Source of the DNA: Halomontanus rarus | GTDB taxonomy: Archaea; Halobacteriota; Halobacteria; Halobacteriales; Natrialbaceae | Length of the DNA: 64,000 nucleotides | Direction of reading: 5' to 3' | Assembly (NCBI RefSeq): GCF_017357405.1 | Contig: NZ_CP071598.1 | Coordinates: 806,001-870,000, forward strand | Shown: positions 27,932 through 37,552 of the stretch, one piece after another | Numbering within the stretch: the first letter of the stretch is position 1 | Layout of the letters: the number at the start of each line of letters is the position of its first letter | Notes under the pieces: generated by a model | What the model was told of the DNA's origin: nothing | What the model saw: only the letters and a program-made list of their open reading frames with translations | The model's database searches: none | Program-made: the position numbers and the translations under genes

Positions 27932-30900
27932 ATGGCACACAAGAGACGTACGTTTCTGCGTGCAATCGGAGCGGGAGGCATTGGAACGGTCACACTCGGC
28001 GGAACTGCTCTCGGGCAAGCGAGCGAGATTACCGTCGAAGGAGGCGGCGCGGACATCTGGAACGAGGCGGACGAGTTCCACTACTACTTCACGGACGTCG
28101 GCGAGAACTTCGACGCGGTAGTCAGAGTCGACAGCGTCGAGGACACCGACGAGTTCGCCAAGGCGGGGTTGATGCTCAGGGAGTCACTCGACGCGGACGC
28201 GAAGAACGTGATGGCTCGGACGACACCCGACCACACGACTCTCCAGTGGCGGCCGTCGACCGGCGGCGACTCGACGAGTCTCACCTCCGATGTCGGCGAG
28301 AGCGAGAGCGAGATCGACGGCGGCACGATCGACGCCGCTTGGCAGCGACTCGTCCGTACTGGTGAGACGATCCGGGCGTACGCCTCCGAGGACGGAACGA
28401 ACTGGACGCTCATGGCGGAACTCTCGCTGTCGTTCGGCGAGAGCGCCTTCCTGGGACTCGCGGTCACGAGCCATAACACCGGTACGCTCTGCGAGGCGAC
28501 GTTCTCCGAACTCGGCGGGGTCGCACCCGTCCAGAGTCAGGACATCGGCGACGTCGACGTGGCCGGCAGCGCGTCCGGAAGCAGTTCCGGCGACACCGGC
28601 CCGCTGATCGTGACGGGGTCGGCCACGAACGTCACCTCGTCGTCGGCGACGCTCTCGAGTACGGTCTACTCCCTCGGCGGGGCCTCGTCGGCCGACGTCG
28701 CAATCGAGTACCGCGAGGTCGGCGGCTCGTGGACGTCGTCGGCGACGGAGACCGTCACTGAACCGGGGGCGGTCTCCGTCGACCTGACCGGACTCGCGCC
28801 CGAGACCGACTACGAGTACCGCGCGCTGGTCGAGGCGAGCGACGGCGAGTCCGACAGCGGGACAGTCGTCTCCGTCACGACTCCCGAAGTGGACACGGAC
28901 CCGAGCGTCACCACCGGCGACGTCGTCGACACCGCCTCGTCGTCGGCGACGCTCTCGGGGACGCTCGAGGACGTCGGCGGACAGGCCGAGACGGCACTGG
29001 TTTCCTTCGGCTACCGCGAGACCGGAGCGGAGACCTGGCAGACGTCGGGAAGTCGGACCCTCGAGGAACCCGGCGAGTTCGAGACCACGATCTACGGGCT
29101 CTCGCCAGAGACCGACTACGAGTTCCGCGCGGTCGTCGAAGCCGACGACGGGGACACCGACACGGGCTCGACGGCGACGTTCTCGACGACCGAGGGCACG
29201 GGAACCGGCGGCGGCTCGCACTTCGATCTCGAGGACGGGTTCGCGGACGTCGACTGGTTCGACGACGACGTCCAGGTCATCACGATCACGGAACTGGACG
29301 TCGACACCATTCAGGAGGCCTTCCAGACTGAGGGCCCGCGACTGATCGTCTTCGAGGTCAGCGGCGTCCTCGACATGGACAGCGCGGAACTCGAGATCAC
29401 GGAACCCTACTGCTGGGTGGCCGGACAGACCGCTCCGTCGCCCGGTGTCACCTTCATCGACGGGTTCGTTCAGGCCGACGCCGACAACGTCGTCATCGAG
29501 CACGTTCGCGTGCTCCGGGGCGACCAGAGCGGCGGCGAGGGAACGGATCCGATGAACAGCGCCGACGGCACCGAGAACGTCATCTTCAACCACTGCACGT
29601 CCTTCTGGGGCCGCGACGAGAACCTCTCGGTCGGCTACGACTCGAACAACACCACTATCGCCAACTGCATGATCGCGGAGGGCCTCGAGGACCCCGAGGA
29701 GAACTCCAACGGGACGCTGGTCGGCGACGGCGCGGACAACGTCGCCATCTTAGGGACGATCTACGCCAAGAACAACGACCGCAACCCGCGACTCAAATCC
29801 GACACGCGGACCGTCGTCGTCAACGGCCTGAACTTCTATCACGACAAGGCCATCTGGATCGACGGCGGCGCCGAGGCGTCGGTCGTCGGCAACGCTTACA
29901 TCCACCGCTTTAGCTTCCGGGACCCGCTCGTCTTCGGCGACGGCAGCGTCCACATGGAGGACAACTACGTCGCGGACCCACCGCTGGACGGCCGGCCGTT
30001 CTCCGATGTCGGAACCGAACTCGACTCGCCGCCGCTGTGGCCGAGCGGTCTCGAGGCCCTGCCCGCCGGAGACGTCGAGAGTCACAACAAGACCTTCGCC
30101 GGCGCGCGGCCGGCCGATCGGATCTATCAGGAGCAGAAGATCGTCGACCAGATCACCGAACGGTGGGGCACGCTGGACGTCGATCCGAACGAGGACAACG
30201 CCGGATTCTCCGACATCCCCGACAGCGCCGAGGAAGCCGGCGGTTACCCCGACCACGGCGGGACGACGCACACGCTCGAGATTCCCGACGCGGGCCTGCG
30301 CGACTGGCTCGACTACTGGTCCCAGCAGGTCGTAACCGGTGGCGACAGCGGGGGTCCGCCGGAGAACACCGATCCGGTCGTCACGACCGACGCGGCGGAG
30401 ACCGAGACCGAGAGCGCGACGCTCTCGGGGACGCTCGACGACCTCGGCGAGGCGTCCTCGGTGACGGTCTCCTTCGAGTACCGCGAGAGCGACGCCGACT
30501 CCGACTCGTGGCTGTCGACCGGGACGCAGACCCTCTCGTCGACCGGGACGTTCAGCGAAACGATCGACGGCCTCTCGAGTTCGACCGAGTACGAGTTCCG
30601 CGCGGTCGCCGATTTCGACGACGGAACCGTCACCGGATACGCCGTCACGTTCACGACGGCCTTCGACGGTGGTGGCGGTGAGGGCGGCTCCCACTTCGAT
30701 TACGCGGACGGGTTCGCGACCCCGACGTGGATCGACACCGAAGACGTCGACGTCTATCGGATCACCGAACCCACGCGGAGCGCACTCGAGGAGGCGTTCC
30801 ACGCCTCCGGCCCGCGTGTGGTCGTCTTCGAGACCAGCGGCACGATCGACCTCGGTGACACGCTCCAGATCACCGAAGACAAGTGCTGGGTCGCCGGCCA

Positions 30901-32071
30901 GACCGCGCCCTCGCCGGGCATCACGCTCATCGGCGGAATGCTTCAGGTCGACGCGAACGACTGCGTCGTCCAGCACATCCGCTCGCGCATCGGGCCGGGC
31001 GCGGACGGAAACATTCAGGGCAACGACGCGATCAACACGCAAGACGAGACGCAGAACAACGTTCTCGATCACGTTACCGCCTCGTGGGGGACCGACGAGT
31101 GTCTCTCGGTGGGCTACGACACCCAGGACACGACGGTCACCAACTGTCTGATCTACGAGGGACTGTACGACCCCTACGGCGACGAATCCGATCACAACTA
31201 CGGCTCGCTGATCGGCGACGGCGCCGCGAACGTCACGCTCGCCGGCAACGTCTGGGCGAAGGCTCGCGGTCGGATTCCCAGACTCAAAAACGACACCGAG
31301 ACGGTTGTCGTCAACAACTTCGCGTACTTCTTCGACGAGTCGGCCAACGCCGACTCCTCGGCGGTCACCAGCTTCGTCGGCAACGTCTACACCGGCCTGA
31401 CCGACACCGGTGACGCCGTCCTCGAGGGCAGTCCCACCGCCTACCACCGAGACAACGTCACGGCCGATCCGCCACTGGACGGGCAGTCGTTCGCCGAAGT
31501 CGACAGCGAGAGTTCGCCGCCGCTGTGGCCCAGCGGCCTCGAGGACTTTTCGCCGGACGAGGTCGAAGCGCACAATCTGCAGTACGCCGGCGCGCGGCCG
31601 GCCGACCGAACCGAGAACGACCAGCGGATCGTCGGGGAGATCAGCGCTCGTGCGGGCAACGACCGCCTCGAGTCTCCCTACGACTACTGGCTCGCCCATC
31701 CGGACGACGTCGGCGGCTACCCGGACCTGCCGGTCAACACCCACTCGCTCGAGGTCCCCGACTCGGGCCTACGTGCGTGGCTCGAGCAGTGGGCGCTGGC
31801 CGTCGAGGAGTCGGACGAGAGTCCGCCGGGCGAAGGCAACGGCGAGGGCGAGGGACCGCCAGCGATCGGCGATTCGACGCCACGGGACATCAACGGCGAC
31901 GGTCTCTACCGGGACGTCGACGGCGACGGCACCGTCGGTACCAACGACGTCGTCACCCTCTTCGAGAACATCGACAACCCCGCCGTCACCGAGAACGCCG
32001 AGTACTACGACATCGACGGGAACGGAGAGGTCACGATCTCCGACGTCGTCGCCCTCTTCGAGGAGCTATAG
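27932..32071 (+). CDS. Giant secreted double pectate lyase, permuted module order, dockerin-like end
   Basis: 1379 residues. Tat-like signal (KRRTFLRAIGAGGIGTVTLGG). Module order: DUF1349-like sandwich (about 33-205); FN3-like (225-320); FN3-like (325-422); lyase B (430-802; NVIFNHCTSFWGRDEN, NNDRNPRLKSDTRTVVVN); FN3-like (814-910); lyase A (921-1290; NVLDHVTASWGTDE, RIPRLKNDTETVVVNN); dockerin-like calcium loops (1320-1379; DINGDGLYRDVDGDGTVG and DIDGNGEVTISDVVALF). Both lyase types and the C-terminal module are close relatives of those in the preceding gene, but the order is changed. In lyase A the usual DHC is DHV. The function should be extracellular pectate depolymerisation. Confidence 0.93.
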   Translation: MAHKRRTFLRAIGAGGIGTVTLGGTALGQASEITVEGGGADIWNEADEFHYYFTDVGENFDAVVRVDSVEDTDEFAKAGLMLRESLDADAKNVMARTTPDHTTLQWRPSTGGDSTSLTSDVGESESEIDGGTIDAAWQRLVRTGETIRAYASEDGTNWTLMAELSLSFGESAFLGLAVTSHNTGTLCEATFSELGGVAPVQSQDIGDVDVAGSASGSSSGDTGPLIVTGSATNVTSSSATLSSTVYSLGGASSADVAIEYREVGGSWTSSATETVTEPGAVSVDLTGLAPETDYEYRALVEASDGESDSGTVVSVTTPEVDTDPSVTTGDVVDTASSSATLSGTLEDVGGQAETALVSFGYRETGAETWQTSGSRTLEEPGEFETTIYGLSPETDYEFRAVVEADDGDTDTGSTATFSTTEGTGTGGGSHFDLEDGFADVDWFDDDVQVITITELDVDTIQEAFQTEGPRLIVFEVSGVLDMDSAELEITEPYCWVAGQTAPSPGVTFIDGFVQADADNVVIEHVRVLRGDQSGGEGTDPMNSADGTENVIFNHCTSFWGRDENLSVGYDSNNTTIANCMIAEGLEDPEENSNGTLVGDGADNVAILGTIYAKNNDRNPRLKSDTRTVVVNGLNFYHDKAIWIDGGAEASVVGNAYIHRFSFRDPLVFGDGSVHMEDNYVADPPLDGRPFSDVGTELDSPPLWPSGLEALPAGDVESHNKTFAGARPADRIYQEQKIVDQITERWGTLDVDPNEDNAGFSDIPDSAEEAGGYPDHGGTTHTLEIPDAGLRDWLDYWSQQVVTGGDSGGPPENTDPVVTTDAAETETESATLSGTLDDLGEASSVTVSFEYRESDADSDSWLSTGTQTLSSTGTFSETIDGLSSSTEYEFRAVADFDDGTVTGYAVTFTTAFDGGGGEGGSHFDYADGFATPTWIDTEDVDVYRITEPTRSALEEAFHASGPRVVVFETSGTIDLGDTLQITEDKCWVAGQTAPSPGITLIGGMLQVDANDCVVQHIRSRIGPGADGNIQGNDAINTQDETQNNVLDHVTASWGTDECLSVGYDTQDTTVTNCLIYEGLYDPYGDESDHNYGSLIGDGAANVTLAGNVWAKARGRIPRLKNDTETVVVNNFAYFFDESANADSSAVTSFVGNVYTGLTDTGDAVLEGSPTAYHRDNVTADPPLDGQSFAEVDSESSPPLWPSGLEDFSPDEVEAHNLQYAGARPADRTENDQRIVGEISARAGNDRLESPYDYWLAHPDDVGGYPDLPVNTHSLEVPDSGLRAWLEQWALAVEESDESPPGEGNGEGEGPPAIGDSTPRDINGDGLYRDVDGDGTVGTNDVVTLFENIDNPAVTENAEYYDIDGNGEVTISDVVALFEEL

Positions 32072-32274
32072 GAAGGGAGTACTCACCCTTTCGCCCGTCG
32101 ACCGGCGCTGCCTGTGACGTCGTTTCGTGTATCTCGCTTTCGTCGTGCGTATTTTTCGCCATTGACTCGTTTTCGTCGTTTTCGTCCGGCGGGCGAGCCG
32201 TGCGCGAAGTCGGATGAACGAGGACGAACAGCACAACACGTAAGTAGTTCCTGATCGATTCCTGAACCATCGTC

Positions 32275-33261
32275 ATGAAGTTTGGAATCTTTCCCATCGA
32301 GGGCGGCGACCGGTGGACCGGCGTCGTCGAACAGTGTCAGTTGGCCGAAGACGTCGGCTTCGAAACCTGCTGGGTCAACGACCACCAGGCCACCGAGGGC
32401 GACAACTACTGGCCCTCCCCGCTGACCCGCCTGACGAGTATCGCCGAAGGCACCGAGAAACTCGAGTTGGTCACCTCGGTGTTGATCCTGCCGCTGTACC
32501 ACCCGCTGCACGTCGCCCAGCGGGCGGCGATGCTCGACAACATCTCCGACGGCCGACTCACCCTGGGCGTCGGCCTGGGCTACGTCGAGAAGGAGTTCGA
32601 CGCCTTCGGCGTCCCGATGGACGAACGCGCCGGCCGGATGATCGAGGGACTGCGCTTCATCGAGGAGTTCTTCGAGGCCGACGAGCCGATCAGCTTCGAG
32701 TGTCCGTTCTTCGAAGTCGAAGACTGGGAGCCGCTACCCCAGACGGTCCAGGAGCCGCGCCCGCCGCTGTGGATCGGCGGCTGGGGCGACAAGCAGATCG
32801 GCCGCTCGGTCAAGTTCTCCGACGCCTGGGTCCCCGGCGTCGTCGCCGACCTCGGCATCGTCGAGGATCGTAAAGAGTTACAACAAAAACACATCGAGGA
32901 CAGCGACCAGGAGTGGGACGAGATCGACCACCCGCTGATGCGCGAGGCCGTCATCGCCGAAACCGAAGACGAGGTCATGGAGCGCAAGCAGTACCTCCAC
33001 GAAACCTACCTCGAGGAGTACGGCGGGGAGTTCTCGCACCCGCTGATGACGGCGGACTCGGTCGAGGACTTCGAGGAACTGGCGGACGATCGGTTCATCT
33101 ACGGGACGCCCGAGCAGATCGTCGAGCAGATCGAGGCGATGCAGGAACGGTTCCCGCTGGACCAGCTCGCGCTGCGGTTCCACCACTCCGGGATGCCCAA
33201 GGACCTCGTCGAGGACCAGATCCGGCTGTTCGGCGAGGAAGTCATCCCCGCGTTCGACTGA
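32275..33261 (+). CDS. LLM-class flavin/F420-dependent oxidoreductase
   Basis: 328 residues of luciferase-like barrel. Family features: MKFGIFPIEGGDRW at strand 1, AEDVGFETCWVNDH, LVTSVLILPLYHPLHVAQRAAMLDNISDGRLTLGVG, and the RPPLWIGGWG segment that contacts the flavin-type cofactor. In haloarchaea members usually use coenzyme F420. The substrate is unknown. It is separated from the lyase by about 200 bases and is not clearly part of the pectin pathway. Confidence 0.9.
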   Translation: MKFGIFPIEGGDRWTGVVEQCQLAEDVGFETCWVNDHQATEGDNYWPSPLTRLTSIAEGTEKLELVTSVLILPLYHPLHVAQRAAMLDNISDGRLTLGVGLGYVEKEFDAFGVPMDERAGRMIEGLRFIEEFFEADEPISFECPFFEVEDWEPLPQTVQEPRPPLWIGGWGDKQIGRSVKFSDAWVPGVVADLGIVEDRKELQQKHIEDSDQEWDEIDHPLMREAVIAETEDEVMERKQYLHETYLEEYGGEFSHPLMTADSVEDFEELADDRFIYGTPEQIVEQIEAMQERFPLDQLALRFHHSGMPKDLVEDQIRLFGEEVIPAFD

Positions 33262-34281
33262 CTCGAGTGGCGTGTCGTCGCGCTATCGCCGTGGGCTGAA
33301 CGGTATTCGAGATCCGAGCTGGCGTGATCGGCGACCTCGAGACCGAGACCGAGACCGACTCTCGCGTCGAGAACCGGAGTTCGAGAGCGGTTGATACGAC
33401 GCCGTTCGACCGATCGAGGCCGGACACTGGCGACCGTGTCACACCGGTCGAGTGAGTCGTACGGATTGCTGTCACTGGGTATCGATGTACCCGCAGACCG
33501 TATGCGGTTGCGCCGGAAATGACGGATAGCAGTCCGTCTCACTGGACCGGTGACTCGAGACGTTCGGACTCGAGTTCACAGCCAGACAGTTTCTCTCGGA
33601 TATAAACACATCACTGAAAATTTCCATAACTGGAAACGAAAGTGGTCGAACCATCGTCGTTCTCGAGTTCCATCTCTCCTTCACTTCACTATCGATACCG
33701 CCGGACCTCGAGGTGTGGAACGGTCGAAAAACGGTGATTCTCCCCCGTTGACGATCATTTGACCGAACGCGAATCTCGATTCGGGTTCTCTTCCGTCCCG
33801 AATTTCTGACCGCTCCCGATCGCGTTTTTGTTACGCTTCTGTGAACGTACCAGTTAACGTCGTCTGTTTACAATTCGCAGCCGATCACAGATCCAACAGT
33901 ACGCGTTCGGTCGTCGGTTTCAGTGACGACTTACTGATCGCGATCGGGCGTTGCAGTTTCGCTAGTCTCGGTATTGATGTTCGCCCTTCTTACCGGTCTC
34001 GACCGCGAGAACGAACGAGACGTAGCGAAACCGCGACGAAAATATCTATCCAATTAGACTATGGGGTTAATAAAATCTAAATTATATATCTGGCAACGCT
34101 CATATCGATGCGGTTGATCAGTGGTCCGCCCGGTTTCTTTCGTCCCGACCCCGTTGTGGGGTCTCGAGCCCAGATACGAGTTCCGAAACATTCGCGGAAA
34201 AAGCTCGTTCTCGCAGGAGAGGTGTCGAGCTGTTACACGCTGTTTATCGCTTACGGTCCGCGAAATCACCGTTCGTCCGTC
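33262..34281. other. Long gap containing a dispersed repeat
   Basis: About 1 kb with no supported gene. It holds repeat copy 2 at 33461-33537 and AT-rich patches near 33590-33640 and 34040-34100. The short frames here have no recognisable motif. The right end runs into a truncated PAP2 gene, so part of this region may be the decayed 5' half of that gene. Confidence 0.45.
33461..33537. repeat. Dispersed palindromic repeat, copy 2 (77 bp)
   Basis: Same length as copy 1. Ends ACGGATTGCTGTC and, on the opposite strand, ACGGACTGCTATC. The internal perfect hairpin CCGCA...TGCGG has a seven-base loop (33491-33507). Confidence 0.75.
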
Positions 34282-34600
34282 GATGGACTGATGTATCGGT
34301 TCTATCCGCAGACTCAGGAGGTCACGGCGGCGGTCTCGTCGAAAACGAGCGTCTCCCCCTCGTTACACACGTCGCTGGCGGTCGTCGTGTTGCTGTTCGC
34401 CTGGCGCTCGCACCGAGCGTACCCCCGCTGGTTCACGATCGCGTCGGTCGTCGCGACCAGCGTCGTCCTCTCGACGATGTGTCTCGGGATTCACTGGGCG
34501 ATCAACGTCGCGGCCGGGCTCCTCCTGGCGGTCCCGTCTACGTCGCCGAACGACTCGTCGCCGCTCGGAGGGCGACCCCAGTTCCCTTCGAGGTTCTGAC
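34282..34600 (+). pseudogene. PAP2-family phosphatase remnant, 5'-truncated and frameshifted
   Basis: The frame around 34282-34533 encodes the end of a membrane PAP2 phosphatase: AAVSSKTSVSPSLHTSLAVV carries the PSxHTS active-site motif, and STMCLGIHWAINVAAG corresponds to the second histidine motif (usual G-x-H-x-x-x-D; here Asn replaces Asp). Right after LLLAV the expected continuation VYVAERLVAARR appears in another frame, so there is a frameshift near 34533-34537. Nothing before GLMYRFYP resembles the N-terminal helices. I therefore call it a broken gene. Its lost role would be lipid phosphate or polyprenyl phosphate hydrolysis. Confidence 0.75.
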
Positions 34601-34758
34601 GAGATTAAGGACGGGATCGCCTCAGATGTGGCTCTCAGCGACCGATCGATGGGCGACGGCTTCCGGTTCCGCCGACTCGAGTCGGCCGTCGGACACCGTT
34701 CGCAGTCGACGGGGGTGCGGGGTGCGGAGGGACGAAAGAACAGAGGAGTGGAAGAGGG

Positions 34759-35397
34759 CTACGACGTAACCCGATGGGATTCGTCCGCGTTCGACTCGAC
34801 GACGTTCGAGAGCGCCTGTCGACCGAACAGAACGACGAGTCCCGCTCCGAGGAGGTCGAAGACGAGGTCTCCGACCGTATCGAGGCGACCGTAGTGGACG
34901 AGCAGCGGTTCGAAGCCGATCCGGTCTCCGAGGGCGTGGATGAGGTACTCGAGCAGTTCCCAGAGGGCGCCGAATCCGAACGTGATTCCGACGATGAACG
35001 CCGGCCGGGAGCGGCCCGGAAGCGGGGACCGCTCGACGAGACCGGTTCGGTAAACCACGTCCGCAGCGCCGGCGACGACGACCCCCGAGAGGGTGTGCGC
35101 GAGGTGGTCCCACCACCAGACGCGGTCGTACGGTCCGAGCATTCCGAGCGTGTGTACCAGTGCCGCCGTCGAAATCCACACTCGTTGCCACGGGCGGAAG
35201 CTCACGTCGTATCGCCGTTCCAGATTCCTCGGGAGCGCGACGAACGTCAGCGAGAGACCGCCGTTGACGACGACGCTCGGATCGCGTCGCCGAATCCCCG
35301 CCACCAGCGCCGCGACGATCCCTATCTGTAAGAGACGGTTCACTCCCCGAACGTCGAACCCGATCGTTCGCCGGACGAAAGAGAAGCGCGCGTTCAC
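34759..35397 (-). CDS. Integral membrane protein, DUF2238-like
   Basis: 212 residues with about six hydrophobic helices. Motifs WWWDHLAHTLSG, ALWELLEYLIHA and RLDTVGDLVFDLLGAG match the DUF2238/YjdF-like pattern of conserved polar residues inside helices (D-H-x-x-H, E-x-x-E, D-T-x-x-D). Function is unknown. It faces away from the universal stress gene; a TTTATT element lies around 35437-35442 upstream. Confidence 0.8.
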   Translation of the reverse strand: MNARFSFVRRTIGFDVRGVNRLLQIGIVAALVAGIRRRDPSVVVNGGLSLTFVALPRNLERRYDVSFRPWQRVWISTAALVHTLGMLGPYDRVWWWDHLAHTLSGVVVAGAADVVYRTGLVERSPLPGRSRPAFIVGITFGFGALWELLEYLIHALGDRIGFEPLLVHYGRLDTVGDLVFDLLGAGLVVLFGRQALSNVVESNADESHRVTS

Positions 35398-35563
35398 GAT
35401 GAATCAGGTCCGTCCTATCGAATTACGGAGACGGGAATAAACGTTGACCCTGACACTGCGATGCCCGCGAGCCCGTTCGACGGCTCGTCCGCAGAAGTCC
35501 GCCGATCGTCGTCCCGTTCGGTCCACAAACGTAAGCCGATCCGGAACGTAGCTGGCGACAGTC

Positions 35564-36421
35564 ATGTACGACCACATCCTCGTCCCCGTCGACGGAGGCG
35601 ACCTCGCGACGGCGGCGCTGGATCACGCCCTCGAGATCGCCGCCGACCGGAATACGACCGTCTCCCTGCTCTACGTCGCGGACACGAACGAACCCAGCCA
35701 GACTCGAGTCGGCGCTAACGTCGTTGACGTGCTCGAGCAGGAGGGTGAGGAGATCGTCTCCGACGCCCGCGAGCGAGCCGCAGCGTACGACGTGACCGTC
35801 ACCACGGACGTCGTACAGGGGATTCCACACGAAGCGATCGTCGAGTACGCCGCGACGCGCGAGGTCGATCTCGTGGTGATGGGAACGCACGAGCGAGACG
35901 GCCTCGAGCGATACCTGCTCGGAAGCGTCGCAGAACGTGTCGTCAACACGGCCCCGATGCCGGTTCTCACGGTTCCTGGGGCCGACGCGCCGACCTATCC
36001 GTATCGGTCAGTCCTCGTCCCGACCGACGGAAGCGACCACGCGACGGCCGCAGTAGGGATGGGTGCGGAGGTGGCGACCCGTCACGACGCGACGCTCCAT
36101 CTTCTGACCGTCCTCGAGGACTCGATCCTCGGCGCGATCGGCGGTCGAACCGAACGGGAAACCCGGGCGAACGAACTCCTCGAAGACGCCGACTCGACGG
36201 CGAGAGATGCCGGTGTCGACGACGTCGTGACCGCCGTCGAGTCGGGCTCGGTCCCGCAGGAGATCACGTCCTACGCCGACACGGCGGGGATCGATCTCGT
36301 GGTGATGGGGACCCACGGCAGAGCCGGCCTCGATCAGCACCTGCTGGGCAGTATTACCGAACGGGTCCTCCGCACCGCATCGGTGCCCGTTCTGACGACG
36401 AACCGTTCCGCCGGACCGTGA
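35564..36421 (+). CDS. Universal stress protein, two UspA domains
   Basis: 285 residues made of two tandem domains. Domain 1 (about 1-143): YDHILVPVDGG and the ATP-loop-type VVMGTHERDGLERYLLGSVAERV. Domain 2 (about 147-285): YRSVLVPTDGSDHA and VVMGTHGRAGLDQHLLGSITERV. Both keep the G-x2-G-x9-G-(S/T) nucleotide-binding pattern, close to consensus. Such proteins bind ATP and respond to stress, with no fixed pathway. It stands between the DUF2238-like gene (divergent) and the glycosyltransferase pair (convergent, 24 bases). Confidence 0.93.
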   Translation: MYDHILVPVDGGDLATAALDHALEIAADRNTTVSLLYVADTNEPSQTRVGANVVDVLEQEGEEIVSDARERAAAYDVTVTTDVVQGIPHEAIVEYAATREVDLVVMGTHERDGLERYLLGSVAERVVNTAPMPVLTVPGADAPTYPYRSVLVPTDGSDHATAAVGMGAEVATRHDATLHLLTVLEDSILGAIGGRTERETRANELLEDADSTARDAGVDDVVTAVESGSVPQEITSYADTAGIDLVVMGTHGRAGLDQHLLGSITERVLRTASVPVLTTNRSAGP

Positions 36422-36445
36422 GGACGGTGAGACAGCGTCGAAGAC

Positions 36446-37552
36446 TCACTTGAGAGATCCCTGCGATTCCTCGGAGAGACCCCACCCGTCGTCGGCGGCC
36501 GTCGACGTCTCGGTCGTCGACGTCTGTGCGGTGTGATACAGGTACTCGAGGTGGTCGAGCGTCAGATGAACGTCGTACTCTTCGACGGCCGCCCTCGTGT
36601 CGTGGTCCGTCCGCAGACACGTCTCGATCGCGCTGGCCATCGCCTCGAGGTCGCCGTACTCGAACCGGTGGCCGTTGTCGGCGTCGATCGTTCGGTCGAA
36701 CGGCGCCACGTCCGCCGCGACGACGGGCGTGCCACAGGCGTTGGCCTCGAGCGTGGACAGTCCGAGCGTGTCTCCCGTCGAGGCGGTCACGAACACGTCG
36801 ATCGACGAGTAGAGGGCGGGCAACTCCTCGCGGGGAAGGAAGTCCTGAATCCGGACGTTGTCCGGGGCGTTCCGTTCGAGGGAGCCGCGGCGAGGCCCTT
36901 CACCGACGACGAGGAACTCGTAGTTGGGCAGCTCCTCGGCGACTCGCAGGATTTCGTCGACGTTCTTCTCCATACTGAGCCGGCCGCTGTACCCGATTAC
37001 CGTCTGCTCGGGGTACCAGTTCTCGTCGGTCGGCTGGAAGAACTCCATGTCGATTCCGACCGGGAGCGGAACGTGTTCGACGCTGCGGTCGATCCGCTCG
37101 GTCGAGGCGGTCACGACGTCGAAACTCCGGAGGAACGCGTTCTCCGTGGGAACGTACAGCTTCGAGAGGCCGGCCGCGACCGCACCGACCTTGACGCTCT
37201 GGTGGAAGTACTCCTCGAGCGGCGTGTGATGGGTGTAGACCGCCGGAAGGTCGTGTTTCCAGGCGTAGTACCGGCCCAGCATGCCGATCGGTGCGGGGCC
37301 GTGACAGTGGACGACGTCGAGGTCGGGAAGCGTCGACGGCCGCCTGAACAGGGGGACCCGGTAGCCGGCGTAGAACGGATTCGGCATCGATTTGACCGGA
37401 ATCTCGCGCTCGTCGGGTTCGTAGTCGCCGTCCGGGTAGACGACGTAGACCTCGTGGCCCTTCCGTTCTAACTCCGCCCGCCAGAGTTCGATCGTGTACG
37501 TTACGCCGTCGATCTCGGGAAAGTAACTGTCCGTAAAGAATCCGATCTTCAT
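36446..37552 (-). CDS. Glycosyltransferase family 4
   Basis: 368 residues, GT-B fold. N-terminal domain: MKIGFFTDSYFPEIDGVTYTI (open glycine loop), VVHCHGPAPIGMLGR, TPLEEYFHQ. C-terminal domain: VIGYSGRLSMEKNVDEIL and the E-x7-E region GLSTLEANACGTPVVA that binds the nucleotide sugar. The sequence resembles archaeal and bacterial diacylglycerol glucosyltransferases, so it may add a sugar to a lipid, but the acceptor is inference. The start codon abuts the stop of the second transferase gene, so the two are translationally linked, the other gene being first. Confidence 0.9.
   Translation of the reverse strand: MKIGFFTDSYFPEIDGVTYTIELWRAELERKGHEVYVVYPDGDYEPDEREIPVKSMPNPFYAGYRVPLFRRPSTLPDLDVVHCHGPAPIGMLGRYYAWKHDLPAVYTHHTPLEEYFHQSVKVGAVAAGLSKLYVPTENAFLRSFDVVTASTERIDRSVEHVPLPVGIDMEFFQPTDENWYPEQTVIGYSGRLSMEKNVDEILRVAEELPNYEFLVVGEGPRRGSLERNAPDNVRIQDFLPREELPALYSSIDVFVTASTGDTLGLSTLEANACGTPVVAADVAPFDRTIDADNGHRFEYGDLEAMASAIETCLRTDHDTRAAVEEYDVHLTLDHLEYLYHTAQTSTTETSTAADDGWGLSEESQGSLK

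Noticed and set aside
24009..31744. Several antisense frames of 260-660 codons across the giant lyases
   Set aside because: They recur in the same register under each repeated lyase module, as shadows do; no promoter or family.
33841..34080. 79-codon frame before the PAP2 remnant
   Set aside because: No motif, hydrophobic pattern or promoter; the second half is arginine-rich shadow-like.
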